The notes: a model not told the origin generated them from the letters alone. Positions 9,242 to 18,197 are shown, counted from the first letter of the stretch. The stretch: 64,000 nucleotides of DNA from Phycisphaeraceae bacterium (GCA_019636755.1 JAHBWZ010000004.1:1-64000); one strand, 5' to 3'. Made by a program: numbers and translations.

Positions 9242-10294
9242 ATGTCACTCATGCATACCACTCCCCTGACTCACACCGCGGGCGCCTGGGCGCTCGCCTG
9301 CATCACCTTCGGTTTCACCCCCGCGTCCGCATCGATCGACGCCTCGTGGTCCGGGCCCGGGCTCGATCGCTGGATGTATCCGTTCAATCCGACTCCTGGC
9401 ACGCGCATCACCGCCTCGACGTTCGGTGCAACGAACGAGCCGGACTTCGACGACCGCGATGGCCAGATGGTCGTCGGATGGCGGACGGACGACCAGGTCC
9501 CGACCGGCGCGGGGGCCGCGCAGTACCAGGTGCACGCCGCAAGGGTGATCGTGGAGATCGCGGCGAACGAGACGTTCGTCTACGACGACTCACCCGACAC
9601 CTGGCAGAACTTCGTCCCCGAGGACGACCCCGACTATCAGGAGGACGGGACGCCTGGCCAGCCGATCGAACTCTTCGGCGTCGGCTACCGGTTCGGCTTC
9701 ACGAAGTTCTCGTGGCAGGAGACCACGCCGTACACGTTCGGAGATCCCATCGGTGAGGAGAGGCGGACGGCGTACGCCCTCGGATTCGATTCCGGCGGCA
9801 TGCCGGTCGATGTGTCGAACTCCGTCCGGGACCGGTGGAACCCGCAGGCGTGGGCGGTCGGCATGATCACCGGCATCCGGCCGGGAGACCTCGTGCCGTC
9901 CGGAAGCCTGGTCGAGTTCACGCTGGATGTCGCCCACCCGGGCGTGCAGTCCTACCTTCGCGAAGCGCTGGACGCCGGCATCCTCAACCTGGCGATCACG
10001 TCGCTGACGAAGGTGCAGCAGTTCGGAGGCCTCTTCCCGGTGTACTTCTGTCGCGAGCACCCGGATGTCGCGTTCGGGTTCGCAACCGCCGCACGACTGG
10101 AACTCCGGGTGTCGATCGGATCACCGTGTCCCGCGGATCTGGACGGGTCCGGCGGCGTGGACTTCGCGGATCTGCTCATCGTGCTCGGGGACTCCGGACC
10201 GTGCGCCGGATGTCCGTCCGACCTGGATGGCTCGGGGACGGTCGACTTCGCGGACGTCCTCTCGCTGCTGGCCGCATGGGGGCCGTGCCCCTAG
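9242..10294 (+). CDS. Secreted protein with C-terminal dockerin-like pair
   Basis: About 350 residues. The signal peptide is AGAWALACITFGFTPASA, from the ATG at 9242 (or 9251). The body is an unrecognised extracellular domain rich in Asp, Trp and Tyr, with stretches such as ASIDASWSGPGLDRW. The C-terminus carries two calcium-loop modules: CPADLDGSGGVDFADLLIVL and CPSDLDGSGTVDFADVLSLL, the second followed by WGPCP. These resemble dockerin type I repeats common on exported planctomycete proteins; DxDGSGxVDxxD is a Ca-binding loop. The same tail occurs on genes at 12847, 40028 and 41922. Function of the body unknown. Confidence 0.8.
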   Translation: MSLMHTTPLTHTAGAWALACITFGFTPASASIDASWSGPGLDRWMYPFNPTPGTRITASTFGATNEPDFDDRDGQMVVGWRTDDQVPTGAGAAQYQVHAARVIVEIAANETFVYDDSPDTWQNFVPEDDPDYQEDGTPGQPIELFGVGYRFGFTKFSWQETTPYTFGDPIGEERRTAYALGFDSGGMPVDVSNSVRDRWNPQAWAVGMITGIRPGDLVPSGSLVEFTLDVAHPGVQSYLREALDAGILNLAITSLTKVQQFGGLFPVYFCREHPDVAFGFATAARLELRVSIGSPCPADLDGSGGVDFADLLIVLGDSGPCAGCPSDLDGSGTVDFADVLSLLAAWGPCP

Positions 10295-10328
10295 TCGCAC
10301 TCCGGCCCGCCGCCGGACGGACTCGACG

Positions 10329-10379
10329 GCTCCGGCCGGGGGGCCGCGGCGCGCCGCGCCGCGATCGCCCGGCCGGAGC
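10329..10379. terminator. GC-rich perfect inverted repeat after the dockerin gene
   Basis: GCTCCGGCCGGG at 10329-10340 pairs perfectly with CCCGGCCGGAGC at 10368-10379 around a 27-nt GC-rich loop, starting 35 bp after the upstream stop. There is no T-run, so it is not a canonical intrinsic terminator. It may stop transcription or protect the 3' end before the next plus-strand gene at 10435. Confidence 0.4.
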
Positions 10380-10434
10380 GCGAGCTGCGTCGATGCTGTC
10401 CGGATGATCGCAGCCCGGGTACGCTCCCGTCCGC

Positions 10435-11010
10435 ATGAAGCTCTACACACGCACCGGCGACGACGGAACGACCGGCCTCTTCGGTGGCGCGCGCGTGTCC
10501 AAGGATCACATCCGCGTCGAGGCGTACGGCACCGTGGATGAACTCTCCGCCGCGATCGGACTCGCCGCCGCGGCGTGCGCGGGCGGCCCGGCGATCCTGG
10601 CACGGATCCACGGCATGCTCGCGCAGATCCAGGCGTACTGCTTCGAGATCGGTGCCGATCTCGCCACCCCGTCCGGAAGCCGCCACGAGTCGAAGATCGC
10701 GCGGACCGATCACGCGCACATCCGCGAGATCGAGGGCTGGATCGACGAGATCGACGCCGGCAACGCGCCCATGAGTCACTTCGTGCTGCCCGGCGGAAGC
10801 GAGCCCGCGGCCCGGCTGCACCTGGCCCGCACCGTCTGCCGGCGGGCGGAGCGGATGATGGTCACGCTTGCGAAGAACGAGGACGTGACCGACGCGGCCA
10901 TCATCTACGTCAACCGGCTGAGCGACCTGCTCTTCGCGATGGCGCGGCGCGTGAACCGTGAACTCGGCGTGGCGGACGTGCCCTGGATCCCGAGGGCGCC
11001 GGGGACCTGA
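10435..11010 (+). CDS. pduO: PduO-type cob(I)alamin adenosyltransferase
   Basis: A 191-residue cytoplasmic enzyme that transfers the 5'-deoxyadenosyl group of ATP to cob(I)alamin, making adenosylcobalamin. The ATP-binding N-terminal motif is KLYTRTGDDGTTGLFGG. The conserved corrin/ATP residues appear in EAYGTVDELSAAIG (about residue 29), VCRRAERMMV (near 135) and YVNRLSDLLFAMARRVN (near 160), matching human MMAB and bacterial PduO. Length is typical. No B12-dependent enzyme gene is adjacent, so it probably serves a cellular cofactor pool. The next gene starts 14 bp downstream, so an operon is likely. Confidence 0.95.
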   Translation: MKLYTRTGDDGTTGLFGGARVSKDHIRVEAYGTVDELSAAIGLAAAACAGGPAILARIHGMLAQIQAYCFEIGADLATPSGSRHESKIARTDHAHIREIEGWIDEIDAGNAPMSHFVLPGGSEPAARLHLARTVCRRAERMMVTLAKNEDVTDAAIIYVNRLSDLLFAMARRVNRELGVADVPWIPRAPGT

Positions 11011-11024
11011 CATCGGCGGTGACC

Positions 11025-11921
11025 ATGGACGATCATACTGACACGACCGGCGCGCCCACGAAGGCCGCCGACACCCCCGGCCCCTCGGCCTCGGAGGGCG
11101 CTCAGCAGCAGGCGTGGTCTCCGGAAGGTGCCCCGGATGTCGAGCACTTCCTCGAGGGGCCGCACTCCCGGCGGTTCGAGTTCTTCCGCGTCCTGCGGAT
11201 CACCGGCGAGTTCATCCGCGGATTCCGGGCCATGCACTTCCTGGGACCGTGCGTCACCGTGTTCGGATCGGCGCGGTTCCCGGAGTCGAACCGCTGGTAC
11301 GGTCTCGCGCGCGAGATGGGCCGGCAGTGCGCCCGCACCGGGCTGACCGTCATCACCGGCGGCGGTCCGGGGATCATGGAGGCGGCGAACCGCGGCGCCC
11401 GCGAAGCCGGGGGACGGTCCATCGGCTGCAACATCCGGCTTCCGATGGAGCAGAAGCCGAACCCCTACGTCGATCGCTTCATCGAGTTCCGGTACTTCTT
11501 CGTGCGGAAGGTGATGCTCGTCAAGTACTCCTATGCCTTCATCACGCTTCCCGGAGGCTTCGGGACGCTCGACGAGATCTTCGAGACCGCCACGCTCATC
11601 CAGACCGGCAAGATCGCGGACTTCCCGCTCGTGCTCATGGGGCGCGACTACTGGCAGCCGATGCTCGACTTCCTGGAACGCCGCATGGTGGCCGAGGGCA
11701 CGATCGATCGAAAGGATCTGGATCGACTGGTGGTCACCGACGATCCGGCCGAGGCAATGTCGCACATCGCGGAGGCGATCATCCACCGCTTCGGGTTCCG
11801 CTGGACGCCGGGCCGCCGCCCCAGTCGCCTGCTCGGCGAGCGATCGGTGCTCAACCGCACGGTCGATCTCTCCGCCCTCTCCTCACTGCTGCGCTCGCGC
11901 AGCCGGGCACGGCGCCGATGA
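11025..11921 (+). CDS. LOG family Rossmann-fold protein (TIGR00730), larger type
   Basis: 298 residues from the ATG at 11025; a GTG at 11019 is possible. It belongs to the same superfamily as the gene at 838 but to a longer subgroup with an extra N-terminal helix region (RRFEFFRVLRITGEFIRGFRAMHF) before the Rossmann core. Motifs are TGGGPGIMEAANRGA (near residue 105), the FFVRKVMLVKYS segment and PGGFGTLDEIFE (near 177). The predicted activity is nucleoside monophosphate phosphoribohydrolase or a related nucleotide-binding role. It lies between the adenosyltransferase and the FkbM gene, whose start overlaps its stop (ATGA). Confidence 0.88.
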   Translation: MDDHTDTTGAPTKAADTPGPSASEGAQQQAWSPEGAPDVEHFLEGPHSRRFEFFRVLRITGEFIRGFRAMHFLGPCVTVFGSARFPESNRWYGLAREMGRQCARTGLTVITGGGPGIMEAANRGAREAGGRSIGCNIRLPMEQKPNPYVDRFIEFRYFFVRKVMLVKYSYAFITLPGGFGTLDEIFETATLIQTGKIADFPLVLMGRDYWQPMLDFLERRMVAEGTIDRKDLDRLVVTDDPAEAMSHIAEAIIHRFGFRWTPGRRPSRLLGERSVLNRTVDLSALSSLLRSRSRARRR

Positions 11922-12658
11922 CCGTGCGACTCCGGCTGCTCCACCGCGCGCTCCGGGCCCGGCTTCGCGACCAGCGCCGTGAACTCGGGGCGCTTCTCCG
12001 GCATGTCCGCGCGGGCGACACCGTGGTGGACGCAGGTGCGCACAAGGGCGCGTGGCTCTACTGGCTGCAGCGCGCGGTCGGTCCGAGCGGATGCGTCCAC
12101 GCGTTCGAGCCGCAGCCGGTGCTCGCGGCGTACCTGCGCGACGTCCGGCAGCGCCTGCGGTGGAACGCGGTCGAGATCCACGAGTGCGCGCTCTCCGACC
12201 GCGCGGGCGAGTCGACGCTGACCGTGCCGGGGAGCGGTCCGTCACCGGGCGCGTCGCTCGAACAGAGGGACGGGCCCGGACAGCGCGTGCGCTGCCGGAC
12301 CACCACGCTGGACGGGGAACTGCACGGCGGTCCGCGCATCGCCGCCATGAAGATCGACGTGGAGGGCCACGAGCTTCCGCTTCTCCGCGGCGCCGCGGCC
12401 ATCCTGGCGCGCGATCAGCCCGCGCTCCTCGTGGAGTGCGAGCGGCGCCACATGCCGCCAGGCCGGTCCATGCAGGACGTCTTCGACTTCCTGCATGGAC
12501 TGGGCTACGAGGGATGGTTCTTCACGCGGCGCGGCCCCCTCCCGGTCGAGTCCTTCGATGCCGGTGTGCATCAGCGCGCGGACGGCCCCCGCTTCTGGGA
12601 TGCCCCGGGCTACTGCAACAACTTCCTGTGGGTCCGCCGCGGGGCCAGCACCGCGTGA
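11918..12658 (+). CDS. FkbM family methyltransferase
   Basis: 246 residues from the ATG at 11918 that overlaps the upstream stop. It is a class I SAM-dependent methyltransferase of the FkbM family. Motif I is DTVVDAGAHKGAW (about residue 30), the acidic end of strand 2 is HAFEPQP, and the FkbM signature is MKIDVEGHELPLLRG (near 143). FkbM proteins usually O-methylate sugars or polyketides; the target here is unknown. An upstream in-frame extension is only a shadow of the LOG gene. The C-terminal FLWVRR is a normal end for the family. Confidence 0.9.
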   Translation: MTVRLRLLHRALRARLRDQRRELGALLRHVRAGDTVVDAGAHKGAWLYWLQRAVGPSGCVHAFEPQPVLAAYLRDVRQRLRWNAVEIHECALSDRAGESTLTVPGSGPSPGASLEQRDGPGQRVRCRTTTLDGELHGGPRIAAMKIDVEGHELPLLRGAAAILARDQPALLVECERRHMPPGRSMQDVFDFLHGLGYEGWFFTRRGPLPVESFDAGVHQRADGPRFWDAPGYCNNFLWVRRGASTA

Positions 12659-12846
12659 GCCGCGGATCGCCGGCCCGGGATCGCCAGCCCGGCAACCGGT
12701 TGGCGCCCGGGCACACCACCGGTACCCTTGATCCCGGTCGAGGCGACTCGACGCAGGATGCGGCGCCTCCGACCCGGCAGGCGCCCGGCCTGCGCGCGGC
12801 CGGTGGCCGCGGCGTGACCGGGCAACGACGAAGGAGCAGGTGCCCC

Positions 12847-14196
12847 ATGCGCGACCTCAGCACGCAGATCCACCGTCCACGGATGACCGCGGTTCCCCAT
12901 GCATGGATGCTGTCGATCGTGATCGGCGCGGCGACGGCCGCGGCACACGGGCAGGCGGCCTTCCGCGCGGCCTTCGTCGCGAACAACGGCAACCTCGAAG
13001 GCAGCGTGACCTCCTATCGCATCCATGACGACGGAACACCGGAGGTCGTCGACCGGCTGATCACGGGCTGGACGCCGAACTCGCAGACGTTCCACCCCGG
13101 TACCAACGCCTATTCCATGTCCCTGTCGCCGAACGGGCGGTTTCTCGCCGTCGGTCACGCCACCAGCAGTCAGACCGTCGAGCAGCTCACGCTGATCGAG
13201 GTCGCCCCGGACGGCACGCTCTCCGTGTTCGCGACCTACCTGGTGCCGGACAGCCCGCTCGGCATGTCGTGGATCACGGATGAGTACCTGGCGGTGCTCC
13301 GCACGAATCTCTCCGCGACGAACCACGTCCGCGTGTACCGGTTCGATCCGGCGATCCCGCAGTTCGGCTTCGTCCAGGAACGCGCGACCGGCGCCTTCTC
13401 GACGTCGATCGTCGTCAGCCCGGACCGTCAGGCGCTGTACGTCAACGACTCCACCGGGTACCAGGTATCGTCGTTCACCGTGAACGGCGACGGAACACTC
13501 AATCCCGCGGGCGTGGCATTCACCGGCCCGACGTATCCGCTCGGCCTCGGCATCAACAGGACCGGCACGCGGCTCTACGGCGGTGGCGGCATCAGCAACA
13601 GCGGCAACAAGGTGGTCGGGCTGGACATCGATCCGGTGACCCGCACCGCGACCCTCATGAGCGGTTCACCGTTCATCTCGCCCGGCGCCTCGCCGAAGCT
13701 CGCGATCACCTCCGGCGACGACCGCTTTCTCTTCGTCGCGCACGGCACCGACGCCACCTGCCGCGTCATGTCCATCGACAATCCCGCCGGTACGCCGATC
13801 GATACCGGTTTCATGTTCGACGTCGGCTTCCAGGGCACGCTCGGCGACATGCGGGTGCTCGATGACCTGCTGCTGATCACGGACAACAGCACCATCTTCG
13901 ACGGCGTGAAGGGCCTGTACTCGTTCACGATCCAGTCGGACGGTCGACTGGCGCAGAACGGGCCGATCGTGGACAGCGAAGGGATCGGCCCGCAGGCGAT
14001 CGCGGCCTGGACGCCCCTGGCGGTCCCCGGTGACGTCGATGGCGACGGGGTGGTCAACTTCGCGGATGTCCTGGCGCTGCTCGCCGCGTGGGGACCATGC
14101 CCGAAGAAGCCCGCCCCCTGCCCGGAGGACTTGAGCGGCAACGGCGACGTTGGCCTCGATGACCTGCTCATCGTGCTCGCGAACTGGACGGAGTGA
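12847..14196 (+). CDS. Secreted beta-propeller protein with dockerin-like tail
   Basis: 449 residues. The ATG at 12847 is preceded by AAGGAG at 12831-12836. The signal peptide ends HGQA near residue 38. The body is a run of beta-propeller blades of the YncE/6-phosphogluconolactonase kind, with repeated 'SPNGRFLAVGH', 'SPDRQALYVND' and 'NRTGTRLYGGG' motifs. The C-terminus has two dockerin-like loops: DVDGDGVVNFADVLALLAAW and DLSGNGDVGLDDLLIVLANW. No lactonase catalytic residues can be assigned, so it may be a binding or structural surface protein. Reading upstream of 12847 in this frame runs over the FkbM gene and is not real. Confidence 0.85.
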   Translation: MRDLSTQIHRPRMTAVPHAWMLSIVIGAATAAAHGQAAFRAAFVANNGNLEGSVTSYRIHDDGTPEVVDRLITGWTPNSQTFHPGTNAYSMSLSPNGRFLAVGHATSSQTVEQLTLIEVAPDGTLSVFATYLVPDSPLGMSWITDEYLAVLRTNLSATNHVRVYRFDPAIPQFGFVQERATGAFSTSIVVSPDRQALYVNDSTGYQVSSFTVNGDGTLNPAGVAFTGPTYPLGLGINRTGTRLYGGGGISNSGNKVVGLDIDPVTRTATLMSGSPFISPGASPKLAITSGDDRFLFVAHGTDATCRVMSIDNPAGTPIDTGFMFDVGFQGTLGDMRVLDDLLLITDNSTIFDGVKGLYSFTIQSDGRLAQNGPIVDSEGIGPQAIAAWTPLAVPGDVDGDGVVNFADVLALLAAWGPCPKKPAPCPEDLSGNGDVGLDDLLIVLANWTE

Positions 14197-14792
14197 GCGC
14201 CGGCTGTCGCACGACGCGCAGGGTCGGGGCGTGCGCACGCCGTCTGCCGACCACCCCCGGATGGATCAGGAACCTCGCGCGGGACGGCACCAGGGTTCAC
14301 TCGTTGCCCGGGACCGTACCCTGTCCCTCCGCGACCGCGTCATCGCCGGGCGCGGCGCGGGACGATGCATCGTCGTCATCATCATCAGCGCGAAGCGTCA
14401 TCCACCCGTCCCACGCGCCGACCGTGTCATCGACTTCCTCGCTGACCGCCGCACCCGGCCGCGGCCATGCAATGAAGATGACGCACGCGGTCACCAGCGT
14501 CAGGCAGGCGGCAACCGACCTGCCAGAGTGAGTGTACCTGGGGGGGGTCAGGACAACCCCCTGCCGCCCGTCATGGGGCTGAAGTGTGGGGCCGACTTCC
14601 GGGGCACGCGGCAGGACACCGGGCTCAGGATGCGGCGGATCCAGGACCAGGCATCCAGACGACGCGTCGCCGACGCGGGACAGGCACGCACACCGCCTGC
14701 ATGAAGGACAGGCACTCGCACCGGACGCCGTCCGCGACGTGCGAGTCCAGGCGCGACACGGGACGCGCGCTCGCACCTGAGGGCACGCACGA
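14197..14792. other. Intergenic region with two short dispersed repeats
   Basis: No convincing gene. Two copies of a 17-bp repeat (consensus GTGGGACAGGCACTCGC) lie at 14675-14691 and 14703-14719; more copies flank the transposase gene at 18-19.6 kb. A minus-strand ORF ending at 14297 could encode a short one-helix peptide (VAACLTLVTACVIFIAW then an Asp-rich tail). It lacks a good start, and a run of eight G at 14540-14547 falls at its head, so I do not call it. Confidence 0.6.
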
Positions 14793-15914
14793 TCACAGGT
14801 ACCAGACGACGGGCACATCCGCCACGACATTGCCGTCGGCGTCCCGTACCTCGAGGCGCGAGGCACCCTTCGGATGCTCGAGCACCGCCGGGTCGAGCCG
14901 GATCTCGATGTCCCACCGGCCTGGGGCGCCCGGACTCGGCGTCACTTCCGCGGTGAGTCCCGACTCGCGGCCGGTGAACCCGGCCCGAAGCGGGACGGCC
15001 CCGGCGGGATCGTGGATCGTGACCCGCGCGACTCGACCGGGCGTCGGCGCTGATTCCGTGGCGTCTGACCGGAAGACCACCCCGGCCGGGATCGCGTGCC
15101 CGCGCGGACGGACACGGAGTGAGATCGGAACGTGCACGGTCACGTCTCGATCATCGCCTTGGGCGGTTCCACGGATCAGGACGTCCATCACACCCTGGTA
15201 CATGCCCGGATCCGCCGGGTACCGGCTCTCGACCTGGACCCAGGCGGCGCCATCCGCGTCTTCCTCCACGGTGAACCGCGGCTCGATCGGCAGGTTCTGC
15301 ATGGTGATCGATCTGACGTGCACCGCGCCACCTTCGAAGCGGCGGATCCGAACGCGCCGCGAGAAGGATGTGCCGGCGCCACCCGTCACCTCATCGATCG
15401 CGGAGGGACGGATAAAGAAGTCAAGCTGCGGTCGCATGGAGAGCCCGAGTTCGATCAGGTGCCCATCCTCCGAGGCATCGTCGAAGTCCGGCTCGCTGCC
15501 GGGGCGTCCGGCCCAGAACAGCGCCATGTGCTGATACAGGACGTCCAGGGGTGGCGCCATCATGGACATCGCAATCGTGGTCTCGCTGCGGGGAGCAAGG
15601 AGCACCGGCGCCTCGGGAAGCGTGACATCGAGGCACGGGCAGGTCTTCCTGAGCAGCCGCAGTTCCAGCACTTCGTCCGCCTCGTTGACCAGAACGAAGT
15701 CGGCGGCACCCTGCCCATACACGGGTACGGGGCCCTTGAAGACGTGTGTCGGACCGGCGACGCGCACTTGCGGACGGGCACGGACGCGTGCGTCAGGGCG
15801 TCCGTCGATGCTCGCCTCCTTCGAGGCGCATCCCGTACAGCCGCCCAGGAGCAGGAGAATGCACGCGGCCAGCGGGATGCCGCCGCGGCGCAGGATCCAG
15901 TGATTCGACCTCAT
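14793..15914 (-). CDS. Lipoprotein with DUF1573-like domain
   Basis: A 373-residue predicted lipoprotein with lipobox LLLLGGC near residue 25. The mature N-terminal part has the DUF1573-like core: PVYGQGAADFVLVNEADEVLELRLLRKTCPCLDVTLP, with the CPC pair typical of that family. Later come two more beta-sandwich stretches (residues about 150-240 and 265-370) suggesting Ig-like domains. It lies at the cell envelope, probably in the periplasm. Its start overlaps the stop of the upstream gene (ATGA). It is third in an operon with the secreted gene at 15911 and the Cys-rich gene at 17179. Function is unknown beyond a probable structural or binding role. Confidence 0.75.
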   Translation of the reverse strand: MRSNHWILRRGGIPLAACILLLLGGCTGCASKEASIDGRPDARVRARPQVRVAGPTHVFKGPVPVYGQGAADFVLVNEADEVLELRLLRKTCPCLDVTLPEAPVLLAPRSETTIAMSMMAPPLDVLYQHMALFWAGRPGSEPDFDDASEDGHLIELGLSMRPQLDFFIRPSAIDEVTGGAGTSFSRRVRIRRFEGGAVHVRSITMQNLPIEPRFTVEEDADGAAWVQVESRYPADPGMYQGVMDVLIRGTAQGDDRDVTVHVPISLRVRPRGHAIPAGVVFRSDATESAPTPGRVARVTIHDPAGAVPLRAGFTGRESGLTAEVTPSPGAPGRWDIEIRLDPAVLEHPKGASRLEVRDADGNVVADVPVVWYL

Positions 15915-17140
15915 GGCGTCCCTTCGTCTGCGTGTTCGTGCTTCGCCGCGGGATCATCCGGACCGCCGACGATGTAGACGATGCCCAGGATCTGATGGCC
16001 CACCCGCGTCCCCGGGGGGAAGTCGATCTCGAACCGCTCCGGTGGGATCGGCTGGTTCACGGAACGAATCGCAGTGACCTCGACGTATCGTGCGTCCGCA
16101 TCATGCAGCGAGAATGGAACGCCGCCCGGGCCCATGATCTCCCTCGTCAGCGCCCGGGCCATCGCAGTCCGCGTCGCCCACGCCGCCGCGCTCTCCCGGC
16201 CGAGAGGCTCCGCAGGCGGGGGTGCACCACCGAGCACGTCGCGCATCCTGTGCTCCAGCACGCCGCGTCGCGCCGCCGACTCCGACGGGAGCGTGTCCAC
16301 GGGTACCTCGATCAAGAGGAGTCGCTCGCCACCCGTCGGAATCGCGGCGCCGCCATGCGTTTCAAAGCGGTCAACGCGCAGGACCATCATCGGCCGGCCT
16401 GTCGATGGATCGAACGACGTGATCGAGAGCAGCCGCGGGGGCCAGTTGATGTCCACCCGAGCCATGAGTACCTCCCAGGAAAACTGCGGCGTCCATGTCC
16501 GGCCCTCGATCACCACGGTCATGCGTCCGTCGCCGTCCTCCGTGACGTCATGGATGATCGGCGCGGTCCGGATGACCTCCGCGAGGCTGGCCTGGTCGAG
16601 CGTCATGCGCCGGCCAAGCAGGTGCTCCAGGTTCAGCCACGCCACGAACTCCTCGGTGTGATGCCTGACGTTCCCCTGTGGCGGCACGGTGTCCGTGCTG
16701 AACGCACGCATCAGCGCACCGTCGTACGCGAACCACAGCGACGACATGAACAGGTCATCTGTTCCGGGCTGCCGATGCCCATGATGTCCGCGAAACAGCC
16801 AGCGCCCGTGCTCGTCAAACGCCATCGCGTCCACTTCGGTCAGCACGCGAGTGGGCTTGCCGTCCCGACGGCCCCAGCACCGCTGCGACCATTCCATCGA
16901 TCGAATCGAGCGGTCCTGCATCTCGATCGCGGACGTCACGATCTCCGCGCGACGCCGAAGCGCCTCAACGATGTCCGGATCAGTCGGCGGCGGACCCCCG
17001 AACCAGGGACGGATGGACGCCATGTCGGCCGGCGGCGGCATCGAGGCGGTCGGCGCGACTCCCGACTGCGGATCCATCGGATGGGTCGGAAGGACCGCGG
17101 GCAGCAGGAGAAGAAGGCACGCGCACAGGTTGACAGGCAT
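15911..17140 (-). CDS. Secreted protein of unknown function
   Basis: A 409-residue exported protein. The signal peptide LCACLLLLLPAVLPTHP is short and hydrophobic. The body has Trp/Arg-rich strands (DEHGRWLFRGHHGH, RTWTPQFSWEVLMARVD, SFDPSTGRPMMVLRVDRF). The C-terminus carries NQPIPPERFEIDFPPGTRV, a phrase seen in planctomycete secreted proteins that resemble LolA-like beta-sheet proteins. I infer a LolA/LolB-like fold weakly and cannot assign a ligand. It is the middle gene of the operon, 38 bp after the Cys-rich gene and overlapping the lipoprotein gene. Confidence 0.6.
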   Translation of the reverse strand: MPVNLCACLLLLLPAVLPTHPMDPQSGVAPTASMPPPADMASIRPWFGGPPPTDPDIVEALRRRAEIVTSAIEMQDRSIRSMEWSQRCWGRRDGKPTRVLTEVDAMAFDEHGRWLFRGHHGHRQPGTDDLFMSSLWFAYDGALMRAFSTDTVPPQGNVRHHTEEFVAWLNLEHLLGRRMTLDQASLAEVIRTAPIIHDVTEDGDGRMTVVIEGRTWTPQFSWEVLMARVDINWPPRLLSITSFDPSTGRPMMVLRVDRFETHGGAAIPTGGERLLLIEVPVDTLPSESAARRGVLEHRMRDVLGGAPPPAEPLGRESAAAWATRTAMARALTREIMGPGGVPFSLHDADARYVEVTAIRSVNQPIPPERFEIDFPPGTRVGHQILGIVYIVGGPDDPAAKHEHADEGTP

Positions 17141-17178
17141 TCTTGGACCTCACAGGACGGCGGTGGTGTCACTCCAGC

Positions 17179-17730
17179 TCAGATGCACTGGTAGACCATG
17201 CAGGTATCGTCGGTCACGTCCGTGATGCCGGTGGTGCAGTAGCACCCGTTCGGTGTGGGGGCGTGGCGCTGGGTCGGCGGCGCCGCCCACCACTCGCATC
17301 CATTGATTCTCCGGGTGATGGTCCCGCAGTTCACCGGACCTGGATTCTGAGTGACGACGATGCAGTCGAATCCGGGATTGTGCACACAGAAGTCACCACC
17401 CACGAACGGATTCCCCGTGCACCAGTAGCAGGTCCCGGTGCACACCGTGCCGTTCGCAACACATCCGTGGAGGTTCGCGTCCCCCTTGCGGAGGTATCCC
17501 GGGGGACACTCGGATGCGTGCTGACACTTGAAGCCTGCCCAGACGCCGAAGACAGGGTTCATCGCCGAGGCGGAGTCACCCTCCTCGGCAAGCGCGTGCG
17601 CCCACGGCGAATCGTCCGGCGGCGTGTCATCGCCACCGGCAGCGCCCCTGCCACCGACCGCGCAGAGAGCGACCATCGCCAGGACGGTCATGGTGAGTCC
17701 GATCCGGCTGCCATGCGTGCATGCGTGCAT
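17179..17730 (-). CDS. Cysteine-rich secreted protein with start in an 8-bp repeat tract
   Basis: 183 residues from the in-frame ATG at 17730; ATG 17691 is the other in-frame choice. The signal peptide is LTMTVLAMVALCAVGGRGAAG. The mature part has 14 cysteines (CQHASEC, GTCYWC, NGCYC, C-terminal QCI), enough for seven disulphides, and no recognised domain. AAGGAG at 17754-17759 is ideally spaced (7 nt) for the ATG at 17746, but that ATG is out of frame and reaches a stop after 39 codons. The five CACGCATG units therefore set the frame: three or six copies would put the best start in frame. It is first in the operon with the genes at 15911 and 14793, so switching could also affect them by polarity. 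Confidence 0.65.
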   Translation of the reverse strand: MHACTHGSRIGLTMTVLAMVALCAVGGRGAAGGDDTPPDDSPWAHALAEEGDSASAMNPVFGVWAGFKCQHASECPPGYLRKGDANLHGCVANGTVCTGTCYWCTGNPFVGGDFCVHNPGFDCIVVTQNPGPVNCGTITRRINGCEWWAAPPTQRHAPTPNGCYCTTGITDVTDDTCMVYQCI

Positions 17731-17751
17731 GCGTGCATGCGTGCATGCGTG
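17712..17751 (-). repeat. Five perfect copies of an 8-bp repeat at a gene start
   Basis: On the plus strand, CATGCGTG is repeated five times without mismatch. On the coding (minus) strand each unit supplies one ATG (17746, 17738, 17730, 17722, 17714). Because 8 is not a multiple of 3, the ATGs fall in all three frames and any copy-number change shifts the frame relative to the upstream ribosome binding site. Confidence 0.95.
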
Positions 17752-17753
17752 CG

Positions 17754-17759
17754 CTCCTT
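17754..17759 (-). promoter_or_regulatory. Shine-Dalgarno AAGGAG next to the 8-bp repeat tract
   Basis: AAGGAG on the minus strand, 7 nt before the first ATG of the repeat tract (17746) but 23 nt before the in-frame ATG at 17730. It is the element that makes repeat copy number matter for translation. Confidence 0.7.
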
Positions 17760-17890
17760 CTACTTGTTCGCTGAGTGACCGAACAGCCCGGGGCCCGATC
17801 CAGTCCCGGGGAACCACTTGCCTGGCGACCATACATGATCGCGAGCATCCTGTCAAGCAACCGTCGGCGCCCCGGGCACCGGCAGCGGAG

Positions 17891-17985
17891 GTGGGACAGG
17901 CACTCGCATCGGGCGGACGACGCAGGACGGGCACTCACCCGGCAGACGCAACAGCGGACGCGGGACAGGCACGCGCATCGGGCGG
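17891..17985 (+). repeat. Three GGGACAGGCAC repeats left of the transposase gene
   Basis: Copies at 17891-17907 (exact GTGGGACAGGCACTCGC), 17923-17939 and 17960-17976, all in one orientation. The first and third are followed by ATCGGGCGG. The opposite orientation is found on the other side of the transposase gene. The rest of 17752-18197 holds the operon promoter (minus) and the transposase leader (plus), with no other gene. Confidence 0.85.
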
Positions 17986-18197
17986 CATCAGCGTCGCCCG
18001 AGCCCGGCCGAGGCACGGGACCGACTTGCGCTCATTGTCCGTGCACAGCGCAATTTCGCCGATCGGCACTTTCATCACTTCTCCCGGACACGCCCGGCGC
18101 GAGCGGTAGATTCGCCGGCGTGCGGGCACTCGGGCTCGCGGCAATGGGCCGCGGGCCGCCGCGCCGTACGCCCGGATCATTCAGAGGGGAACGCCGC

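Noticed and set aside
12052-12846. Long upstream extension of the propeller gene frame
   Set aside because: It runs over the FkbM gene in another frame. AAGGAG and a signal peptide support the ATG at 12847.
14297-14566. Small minus-strand membrane peptide
   Set aside because: A hydrophobic stretch followed by Asp-rich sequence is visible, but no acceptable start codon or ribosome site exists and an eight-G run lies at its head.
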